From Leifsonia sp. AG29 (GTDB lineage: Bacteria > Actinomycetota > Actinomycetes > Actinomycetales > Microbacteriaceae): a stretch of DNA of 64,000 bases. Location: the NCBI RefSeq assembly GCF_009765225.1, contig NZ_VMSF01000001.1:2480001-2544000 (forward strand), in the 5' to 3' direction. The translations under genes and the position numbers were made by a program. Under the pieces are notes generated by a model. It saw nothing but the letters and a program-made list of their open reading frames with translations, was not told the origin of the DNA and ran no database searches. Each line of letters starts with the position of its first letter. Positions within the stretch are counted from its first letter, which is position 1. This document shows positions 58,136-64,000 of this stretch, in pieces.

Positions 58136-58743
58136 GGGCTGCTCACCGTCGTCGTGTTGGGAATGTGGATGGTCGTCTCGATGTGCACCGGCTTCTGCGA
58201 TCCGTTGACCACGTCGAACTTGAGGTCGACACGAGTCCCCGACGGAGCCGCGAAGACGGTTGACGACTCGGCCTCGGAAACGGTCGCGCCCAGCCCGTTG
58301 CCGACGAGTTGCCACGTGGAGTCGGGCGTCCCCGTGGGCATCGCGATGGCCGAAGCTGGGAAGACCTGCTTGACGTAAACCGCGCCCCCATTCGTCGGGA
58401 GGTAGAACCACGCCTCGCAGCCGACGCCGGAGGCGTTACCTTGCGTCGGATCGTTAGTGGAACTTAGCGAGAATACGCGGGCCTGCAGCATCTGCGCTCC
58501 ACTGGTGCTGTCAGTGGTGACACCGACGGCCGTGGCGTTTGCGACTCCCTGAGTGACAGAGCGGGCCACGAGCTGGCCCAGAGTCGCGGCCGCAGTGGCA
58601 GTCCTGGTGCTGGTCGCGGCCTTGCCGGCGCTGACCAAGAAGCTGCCCACCGTCACCAGCACGATGATCGTCAGGGCCGCGGCGATGATCAGCTCGATCA
58701 GTGTGAAGCCGGAGTCACTGACCTTCCGCCACGTGCGGTTCAT
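58126..58743 (-). CDS. PilW-like minor prepilin
   Basis: The 205-residue prepilin has a short leader ending DSGFTLIELIIAAALTIIVL (cleavage after Gly at about 12, Glu5 conserved) and a Ser/Thr/Val-rich extracellular domain with one Cys near the middle and one at the C-terminus (SSPCF) that may form a disulfide. ATG 58743 overlaps the previous gene by 4 bp. The domain length fits PilW-type minor pilins that prime pilus assembly. Confidence 0.8.
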   Translation of the reverse strand: MNRTWRKVSDSGFTLIELIIAAALTIIVLVTVGSFLVSAGKAATSTRTATAAATLGQLVARSVTQGVANATAVGVTTDSTSGAQMLQARVFSLSSTNDPTQGNASGVGCEAWFYLPTNGGAVYVKQVFPASAIAMPTGTPDSTWQLVGNGLGATVSEAESSTVFAAPSGTRVDLKFDVVNGSQKPVHIETTIHIPNTTTVSSPCF

Positions 58744-59162
58744 GATGCCGACCTCAGAAGGACCAGGCTCGTCACGGACGCGAGGATCGTCGCGCTGCCA
58801 GAAGCAGCAACGGTGACCGTGACCGAGATCGTTGCGGGATAGGTCGTCGGGCAGGGGAGCGAGACGGTCCGGGTGGCCTGCAACGCGATGCCTCGCGCGT
58901 CGACGACGGGCGCCACCGTTTCGGACTGATAGGCCTGCAGTGCGGCACACGTAGCCGCGCGGCTCTGAGCATCGTCGATCTGCTGTCCGGCGAGCTGGCT
59001 CGCGGTGGCGATCGTGGTATTGACCGAGGTGGCCCGTAGCTGAGCAACGAAGGTCGGCAGGATCGCGAGCGCCAGGACCGCGAGCAGGAGCATCGCCACC
59101 ATGACCTCGACGAGCGTGAAGCCCGCGTCGGCGGACTCCGATCGTTCGGATGCTGTGTTCAC
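58740..59162 (-). CDS. PilV-like minor prepilin
   Basis: The 140-residue prepilin has a 14-residue leader and the motif DAGFTLVEVMVAMLLLAVLA; mature PilV-type pilins are short with few Cys, as here (Cys at about 85 and 102). The GTG start at 59162 has GGGAGG upstream. It begins the minor-pilin group after the pilA1 terminator. Confidence 0.8.
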   Translation of the reverse strand: MNTASERSESADAGFTLVEVMVAMLLLAVLALAILPTFVAQLRATSVNTTIATASQLAGQQIDDAQSRAATCAALQAYQSETVAPVVDARGIALQATRTVSLPCPTTYPATISVTVTVAASGSATILASVTSLVLLRSAS

Positions 59163-59225
59163 GATGCACCTCCCTCGGTTCGGGTCTCGGGTTGGTGAAG
59201 ATCAGGTGGGGCAAAAAGCGAAAGC

Positions 59226-59255
59226 CGGGGTGACCGTGCGGACACGGCCACCCCG
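59226..59255 (-). terminator. Rho-independent terminator of the first pilin gene
   Basis: The arms CGGGGTG-A-CCGTG and CACGG-C-CACCCCG pair with one mismatch. On the minus strand the stem is followed by GCTTTCGCTTTTTG, a T-rich tail. Confidence 0.85.
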
Positions 59256-59265
59256 AAGCATTCTG

Positions 59266-59754
59266 TTACTGGCAGGTGCTCGGCAGCGTGTGAGTGCTGT
59301 CGACCTTGGTCGCGCCGGAGGAGTCAGTGGCGTAGAACACCGTGTGCCCGCTGCTGGAGCTGGTGGCCGTCACACAGAACGAGCTGCCGCTCGACGCCGG
59401 GAAGTACGCGAGGCTCTGCGTGTTGTTGCTGAGGCTGGCGCCGGCGCTGATAGCTGCGGGGGTGAGGATCTTGCCGGTGGAGTCGACGACCAGAGTGCTC
59501 GGGCTCGGCAGTGCCCCAGTGCTGGTCTGCATGCTGACGACGGCGGTCTTGAGGTTGACCGCGTCGGACTGGGCCGAGCTGTCCTTGGCGTTGTCCTGGA
59601 TGCCCAGGTACACGGGGATCGCGATCGCGGCCAGGATGCCGATGATGATCACGACGACGAGGAGCTCGATGAGGGTGAAGCCCTTGTCGGTCTCCTCACC
59701 CTGGAGGAGTGCCTTGCGGCGGGCGTTGAGGGTGCCCATGAGACGGAAATACAT
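59266..59754 (-). CDS. pilA: Major type IV pilin, copy 1
   Basis: The 162-residue prepilin has a 25-residue leader, then the class III signal KGFTLIELLVVVIIIGILAA with cleavage after Gly and Glu5 present. The first 70 or so residues are nearly identical to copy 2 (60004-60498); the rest is Ser/Thr-rich and ends VDSTHTLPSTCQ with a two-Cys loop. ATG 59754 is chosen because both copies share MYFR at this point; TTG 12 bp upstream is in frame. A conserved 52-nt element lies 94 nt upstream, and its own terminator follows. Confidence 0.9.
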   Translation of the reverse strand: MYFRLMGTLNARRKALLQGEETDKGFTLIELLVVVIIIGILAAIAIPVYLGIQDNAKDSSAQSDAVNLKTAVVSMQTSTGALPSPSTLVVDSTGKILTPAAISAGASLSNNTQSLAYFPASSGSSFCVTATSSSSGHTVFYATDSSGATKVDSTHTLPSTCQ

Positions 59755-59847
59755 CGCAGGTTCCAATCGGTCGGAGAACTTGTGGGTCGGACCGGGTGCG
59801 AGACCGTCCCGATCGGGTTCGATGGTATTTGCCAGGAAATTCGCGGA

Positions 59848-59899
59848 AGAATCCCGCGAGTGGGGGGTTTTTGATATTTCTGTGACCCCAGTTGAGGGG
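59848..59899 (-). promoter_or_regulatory. Conserved leader element, copy 1 (upstream of pilin copy 1)
   Basis: 52 nt, identical to copy 2 at 48 positions. On the minus strand it starts CCCCTCAACTGGGG, continues CACAGAAAT, and ends with CACTCGCGGGATTCT. CCCC/GGGG and GAAAT/ATTTC (downstream) can pair. No clear -10 lies at the position where copy 2 has one. Confidence 0.6.
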
Positions 59900-59957
59900 C
59901 TTTTCCGCGTGTCGGGTCCGCCAAAAGGGGGACTGCATACCGCGAAAACGAGAGAAG

Positions 59958-59997
59958 CGGGTAGGACTGCTATGGCGAGGCATCGCAGTCCTACCCG
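59958..59997 (-). terminator. Rho-independent terminator of the second pilin gene
   Basis: 13-bp perfect arms (CGGGTAGGACTGC / GCAGTCCTACCCG) with a 14-nt loop, followed on the minus strand by CTTCTCTCGTTTTCG. It makes the first pilin gene depend on its own promoter. Confidence 0.85.
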
Positions 59998-60003
59998 ACG
60001 CTC

Positions 60004-60498
60004 TTATGGGGCGGTGCAGGTGCCGGGGAGCGGGTTAGCGGTCGTCACCTTGGTGGCGCCGCTGGAGTCGGTGGCATAGAAGACAGTGTTGTTAGAGCTC
60101 GTGCTCTTTGCCGCCACACAGAAGGAGCTGCCGGTTGCGGCCGGCTTGTACGTCAGGTTTGCGGTGTTGCTGCTCTTGCTCGCACCAGCAGTGGCCGAGC
60201 CGGTCGCACCGGTGGTGGGGGCGCCGCCGGAAAGGACGGCCGTGTCAGCCGGCAGCGAGCCGGTGCTGGTCTGCATGCTGACCACCGCGGTCTTCAGGTT
60301 GACGACATCGGACTGAGCCGAACTGTCTTTGGCGTTGTCCTGGATGCCCAGGTACACGGGGATCGCGATCGCGGCCAGGATGCCGATGATGATCACGACG
60401 ACGAGGAGCTCGATGAGGGTGAAGCCCTGGTCGGCTTCTTCGCCCTGGAGGAGGGCCTTGCGGTGGGCATTGAGCTTGCCCATGACGCGGAAGTACAT
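60004..60498 (-). CDS. pilA: Major type IV pilin, copy 2
   Basis: The 164-residue prepilin has leader MYFRVMGKLNAHRKALLQGE, then the same class III signal QGFTLIELLVVVIIIGILAA. It differs from copy 1 mainly after residue 75, with a Gly/Thr/Ser-rich loop (GGAPTTGATGSATAGASKSS) and a C-terminus LPGTCTAP. ATG 60498 follows GGAAA; an ATG 12 bp upstream is in frame. The duplicated pair suggests one structural pilin and one variant, or a two-component pilus. Confidence 0.9.
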   Translation of the reverse strand: MYFRVMGKLNAHRKALLQGEEADQGFTLIELLVVVIIIGILAAIAIPVYLGIQDNAKDSSAQSDVVNLKTAVVSMQTSTGSLPADTAVLSGGAPTTGATGSATAGASKSSNTANLTYKPAATGSSFCVAAKSTSSNNTVFYATDSSGATKVTTANPLPGTCTAP

Positions 60499-60583
60499 TG
60501 CAGTTTCCATTCGGTCGGGTAACAAATGGCCCGGTTTCTTCCCCCGGGACGTGCTTGATGCTATGGCCCCGAAATTCCGCTGC

Positions 60584-60635
60584 AGAATCCCGCGAGTGGG
60601 GGGTATTTTGGATTTCTGTGACCCCAGTTGAGGGG
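60584..60635 (-). promoter_or_regulatory. Conserved leader element, copy 2 (upstream of pilin copy 2)
   Basis: 52 nt matching copy 1 at 48 positions, 86 nt before ATG 60498. TAACAT on the minus strand (60641-60646) is a -10 whose start site would fall at the first C residues of the element, so the element would be the very 5' end of the mRNA. Confidence 0.6.
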
Positions 60636-60640
60636 TCTTC

Positions 60641-60646
60641 ATGTTA
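60641..60646 (-). promoter_or_regulatory. -10 box of pilin copy 2
   Basis: TAACAT on the minus strand, 17 bp past the pilC stop. No clear -35 is visible, so this is a candidate only. Confidence 0.45.
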
Positions 60647-60662
60647 CATTTTTCGGCGCTGA

Positions 60663-61892
60663 TCAGTGGATGAGCGTAGCGATCTGGAAGATCGGCATGT
60701 AGAGCGCGATGATCATGCCGCCGATGACGACACCGAGGAAGGCGATCAGCAGAGGCTCGATGAGGGATGTCAGGGACTCGGTCATCGCCTCCACCTCGTT
60801 GTCGTAGAAGACGGCGATCTTGTCGAGCATGGTCTCGAGCGAACCGGCGTCCTCGCCGACGGCGACCATCTGGGTCACCATGGGCGGGAAGACGTCCACG
60901 CGAGCCATCGGCTTGGCGATCGTCTCGCCCTTCCGGACCGATTCGGCCACCTGCTCGAGCGCGTTCTGTATGACCCAGTTGCCCGAGGTCGCCCCCACGA
61001 TATGCAGGGCATGGAGGATCGGGACGCCGGCCGCGATCATGTTCGAGAGGTTCTTCGAGAACCGCGCGACGGCGATCTTCTTGGTTAGCTTGCCGAAGAC
61101 GGGCACTTTGAACCGATACGGGTCGGTGACGCGTCTGACGTTCTCGTTGTTCTTGTTGACTCGCCACCACAGCCAGGTCCCGATGATCAGGATCGCCAGC
61201 AGGGGCCCCAGCCAGACCATGGAAGCCGAAATATTCACCAGGATCTGCGTTGGCAGCGGGAGCTGACCCCCAAGACTCTGGAACATGTTCTTGAAGACGG
61301 GCACGATGAAAATCAGCATCACGACGACCGAGACGAGCGACATCACCAGCACGACCACCGGATACGTCATAGCCGACTTGATCGTCGAGCGGAGCTTGAC
61401 CTCCTTCTCGAAGTTCTCGGCGATGGAGTCGAGCGCCTGATCGAGGAAGCCGCCCGTCTCACCCGCCCGCACCATGCTGATCATGAGCGGCGGGAAGTCG
61501 ACGTCGTGCTTCGCCATGGCGGCCGATAGGGAGGTACCGTCCTCCACATCGTCGCGGACCTTCCCGAGGATCTCGGCGAGACGCTTCGACTCGGTCTGGT
61601 CGGCGAGGATGTTGAGCGTGCGCAGCAGCGACAGGCCGGAGCCGATCATGGTCGCCATCTGACGGCTCATCACCGCGAGATCCTTGAGCTTCACGACCCG
61701 TTTGAAGCCGGGGATCGTGATCTCCTTCTGCAGGCCCGTGCCGGCGCCCGCCTCCTGGATCGAGACCGGGCTGAGCCCCATACCGCGCAGACGGACGACC
61801 ACCGCGCCCTCGCTCGGCGCGTCGAGCCGCCCCTTGACGAGCTTGCCCGTCGCGTTGCGGCTCACATACGCGAACGTGGTCGCCCCGGCCAT
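60663..61892 (-). CDS. pilC: Type IV pilus inner-membrane platform protein PilC
   Basis: The 409-residue protein has two T2SSF domains (about 75-200 and 280-400) with the paired motifs LRTLNILADQTESKRLAEIL and LHALHIVGATSGNWVIQNAL, each followed by a G-E-x-G segment (VRAGETGGFLDQALDSIAEN; VAVGEDAGSLETMLDKIAVF). Three membrane helices are present. ATG 61892 overlaps the pilT stop (ATGA). Confidence 0.94.
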   Translation of the reverse strand: MAGATTFAYVSRNATGKLVKGRLDAPSEGAVVVRLRGMGLSPVSIQEAGAGTGLQKEITIPGFKRVVKLKDLAVMSRQMATMIGSGLSLLRTLNILADQTESKRLAEILGKVRDDVEDGTSLSAAMAKHDVDFPPLMISMVRAGETGGFLDQALDSIAENFEKEVKLRSTIKSAMTYPVVVLVMSLVSVVVMLIFIVPVFKNMFQSLGGQLPLPTQILVNISASMVWLGPLLAILIIGTWLWWRVNKNNENVRRVTDPYRFKVPVFGKLTKKIAVARFSKNLSNMIAAGVPILHALHIVGATSGNWVIQNALEQVAESVRKGETIAKPMARVDVFPPMVTQMVAVGEDAGSLETMLDKIAVFYDNEVEAMTESLTSLIEPLLIAFLGVVIGGMIIALYMPIFQIATLIH

Positions 61893-63751
61893 CAGCGTAC
61901 CTGCCCCGAATAGGCGTCGCCGAAGTTCGGGCCGCTCTCGGCGATGGCCCACGCGGAGGCCGTGGTCGGCGACTCGGTGCGCTGAATGAGCCGTTCGAGA
62001 CCCTGGGGGTCGTGAGCCTTCTCGAAGGCCGCAGAGCGCGTGATGACCCCGGTGTCGACGAGGTCGGCGAGGTGCTGGTCCATGGTGTGCATGCCGAGGT
62101 CGCGACCGGCTTGCATCATCGAGCCGATCTGATACGTCTTGCCCTCGCGGATCAGGTTCGCGATGGCGGGCGTCGTCAGCATGACCTCCGTGGCGACCAC
62201 TCGGCCGCGGCCGGAGGCGCGCTTCACCAGCGTCTGGCAGATGACCCCCTGGAGGGTCGCAGCGAGCTGTGCGCGCACCTGCTGCTGCTGGTGCGGCGGG
62301 AACACGTCGATGACACGGTCGATCGTCTGAGGGGCGTCCTGGGTGTGCAGGGTCGCGAAGACGAGGTGGCCGGTCTCGGCGGCGGTGAGCGCGACCGAGA
62401 TCGTCTCGAGGTCTCGGAGCTCGCCGATGAGGATCACGTCCGGGTCCTGGCGGAGCACGTGCTTCAGCGCGTTGTTGAAGCTGTGGGTATCGTGGCCCAC
62501 CTCGCGCTGATTGACCAGCGCCTTCTTGTGGGTGTGCATGAACTCGATGGGGTCCTCGACCGTCACGATGTGGTCGGCCCGGGTCGAGTTGACGAGGTCG
62601 ATGAGCGCGGCGAGAGTGGTCGACTTGCCGCTACCGGTCGGGCCGGTCACGAGGACGAGACCGCGCGGCAGCTGCGAGAGTTTCGCTACGCTCGTCGGAA
62701 CTCCGAGCTCGTCGAGACCCTTGATCTCGGTCGGGATGAGACGGAACGCTGCACCGACCGAACCGCGCTGCTGGTAGATGTTCACGCGGAAACGGGAGTT
62801 CGCCGAGATCGTGAAGGCGAAGTCCAGCTCGAGTTCGCGCTCGAACGTCGACCGCTGGCGGTCGTCGAGGAGGCTGAACAGCGCCTCCTTCGTCCGCTCG
62901 TGCCCCCACGGCTGCGCCGACCCGGCGGGCGTGAGGGCGCCGTCGATGCGGACCATCGGCGCGGCGCCGACGGTCACATGCAGGTCGGAGGCGCGGAGCG
63001 ACACGACGGCTCGGAGAGCGGCGACCAGCTCCATGTCCGCGGCTGCGAGTGCCTCCCTCTCAGCAGGCGTCAGGGTGTGCAGGTCGTCGGTTTCGTCGAG
63101 CACAGCCGTCGGGGTGGCGACCGCGGGCGGATTCGTTGCGGGCTGCGCAGGGAACGGAACGGGCGCACCGACGGGCGCGGGCATCGAGAGGGGGACGCCG
63201 ACGGGCGCGGTGGCTTCCGATGCCGGCGGAGCGTACGAGACGGGGGCCGCGGTCGGCGGATCGAACGAAACGGGGACTGCGGTCGGCGGATCGAACGAAA
63301 CGGGAGCGGCCATCGGAGGGTCGAACGAGACCGGCGCGGCCGTCGGAGGGGCGTACGCCACGGGCTCAGCAACGGGCACGTCGAACGGAACGGGCGCAGC
63401 GGCCGGCGACTCGGGCGCGGCGCTCGGCGCAGCCGCGACGGGCTCGTAGGGGGGAGCAGGCGCGATCGGCGGTGCCGTCTGCGTCTCCTCGACCGCCCAC
63501 GCCGGCATCGGCGGCGGCGCTGACTCCTCGCTCTGCTCGGTCGCGCCTCCCCGCAGCGAGTCGAACACCGAGGCCGGCTGCTGCGACGAGAGGAACGTCG
63601 ACGGCTGCGGGACGGGGTAGGCGTCAACCGGCCCCGAGACAGGTCGCGCCCAGCCCGGTGCCTCCGGTGGCGTGACCGGGATCTCGTAGACCGGTCGACT
63701 CTCGCCGCCGTTCCGTCCCGGCCACCCGTCGTTCAGCGCATCCGATGCCAT
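61892..63751 (-). CDS. pilT: PilT-type retraction ATPase with long Pro/Ala-rich N-terminal extension
   Basis: The ATPase core (about residues 235-590) has LRASDLHVTVGAAPMVRIDG, Walker A VTGPTGSGKSTTLAALIDLV, the Asp box TVEDPIEFMH, Walker B DPDVILIGELRDLETI and the His box GHLVFATLHTQDA. The PilT-specific AIANLIREGKTYQIGSMMQA follows. The first 230 residues are disordered and contain a tandem APVSFDPPTA-type decapeptide repeat, which canonical PilT of about 350 residues lacks. ATG 63751 has AGGAGAGGAA upstream. It sits between pilB and pilC. Confidence 0.92.
   Translation of the reverse strand: MASDALNDGWPGRNGGESRPVYEIPVTPPEAPGWARPVSGPVDAYPVPQPSTFLSSQQPASVFDSLRGGATEQSEESAPPPMPAWAVEETQTAPPIAPAPPYEPVAAAPSAAPESPAAAPVPFDVPVAEPVAYAPPTAAPVSFDPPMAAPVSFDPPTAVPVSFDPPTAAPVSYAPPASEATAPVGVPLSMPAPVGAPVPFPAQPATNPPAVATPTAVLDETDDLHTLTPAEREALAAADMELVAALRAVVSLRASDLHVTVGAAPMVRIDGALTPAGSAQPWGHERTKEALFSLLDDRQRSTFERELELDFAFTISANSRFRVNIYQQRGSVGAAFRLIPTEIKGLDELGVPTSVAKLSQLPRGLVLVTGPTGSGKSTTLAALIDLVNSTRADHIVTVEDPIEFMHTHKKALVNQREVGHDTHSFNNALKHVLRQDPDVILIGELRDLETISVALTAAETGHLVFATLHTQDAPQTIDRVIDVFPPHQQQQVRAQLAATLQGVICQTLVKRASGRGRVVATEVMLTTPAIANLIREGKTYQIGSMMQAGRDLGMHTMDQHLADLVDTGVITRSAAFEKAHDPQGLERLIQRTESPTTASAWAIAESGPNFGDAYSGQVR
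63211..63360. repeat. Tandem 30-bp repeats in the pilT 5' region
   Basis: Five units start at 63211, 63241, 63271, 63301 and 63331; the second and third differ at few positions. They keep frame and encode PVSFDPPTAA-like decapeptides. Confidence 0.85.
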
Positions 63752-63763
63752 GTGATTCCTCTC

Positions 63764-64000
63764 CTAAGCGACCACTCGAAGGATCTCGTCGACCGAGGTC
63801 TGTCCGAGCCGGACCTTCTCCCACCCGTCCTCACGGAGGGTCAGCATTCCCTGCTCGCGTGCCATGCGCCCGATCTCGGCGCTGGAGGCGCGCTCCACCG
63901 TGAGCCGCTCGATCTCCTCCGTCACCGCCATGACCTCGTGGACGGCGAGCCGGCCGCGGTATCCCGTGTTCGAGCACGCGGTGCACCCGACGGGGCCGTA
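63764..64000 (-). CDS. pilB: Type IV pilus extension ATPase PilB, C-terminal part (runs off the window)
   Basis: The visible 78 residues read YGPVGCTACSNTGYRGRLAV followed by HEVMAVTEEIERLTVERASS and end TSVDEILRVVA. The C-x-x-C pair and the GYRGR segment are the C-terminal zinc-type motif of GspE/PilB ATPases; the first half of the tetracysteine site is outside the window. It precedes pilT by 12 bp in the same operon. Confidence 0.88.
   Translation of the reverse strand, partial: YGPVGCTACSNTGYRGRLAVHEVMAVTEEIERLTVERASSAEIGRMAREQGMLTLREDGWEKVRLGQTSVDEILRVVA

Noticed and set aside
59848-60635. The pilin leader element as a known c-di-GMP riboswitch
   Set aside because: The conserved GEMM-type sequence blocks are not present, so only an unclassified element is claimed.

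Overview
The window is a high-GC, gene-dense actinobacterial chromosome segment. Synteny and protein character point to Microbacteriaceae, with Leifsonia or a close relative as the best guess (inference from recall, not from a search). The signs are a GuaB3 paralogue beside GuaB, actinobacterial ribosomal protein tails, a WXG100/EssC locus, a CIRCE-controlled groES, and many start codons 6-8 nt after a TANNNT box, which suggests leaderless mRNAs. Almost everything reads on the minus strand. The plus-strand genes are an aminotransferase, a methyltransferase, coaA, an XRE regulator and essC. I see no tRNA, rRNA, CRISPR array, IS element or prophage gene.

Region 1 (1-7750) holds the start of glpD, guaB3, a PatB/MalY-type aminotransferase, guaB, rarD, and groES with a double CIRCE shared with a divergent THUMP-like methyltransferase, then a proline-rich membrane protein. 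Region 2 (7871-16794) is a compact housekeeping run reading glmS-acpS-alr-tsaE-tsaB-rimI-tsaD, joining cell-wall precursor supply with the t6A tRNA modification machinery, with coaA divergent from glmS, then an XRE regulator and glmM. Region 3 (16820-42184) is the translation block: rplM-rpsI, truA, infA-rpmJ-rpsM-rpsK-rpoA-rplQ, secY-adk-map, the S10-spc cluster from rpsJ to rplO, and the str operon rpsL-rpsG-fusA-tuf. It is interrupted only by a frameshifted DUF559-like gene at 36204-37188. rpsN is missing from its usual place between rplE and rpsH.

Region 4 (42584-51252) is an unusual type VII secretion locus. It has a WXG100 protein lacking the Trp-x-Gly turn, an unknown membrane protein, two paralogous soluble proteins, a 424-residue putative secreted protein with membrane-active helices, an EspC-like small protein, and a divergent EssC-like FHA/FtsK ATPase. 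eccB, eccD, eccE and mycP are absent. Three promoters of this locus carry the same 18-bp dyad (ATGGG-N8-CCCAT) exactly 22 nt from a -10 box, and one copy serves two divergent promoters. This is the strongest candidate for an undescribed regulon.

Region 5 (51265-64000) holds two unknown membrane proteins and then a type IV pilus cluster in the order pilB (partial), pilT, pilC, two pilin genes, pilV-like, pilW-like, a PilX-like beta-repeat protein, pilD, pilM, pilN and pilO, with no secretin, as expected for a monoderm. The two pilin genes share a sharply bounded 52-nt leader element (48/52 identical) about 90 nt upstream of their start codons. This is a candidate cis-regulatory RNA or operator.
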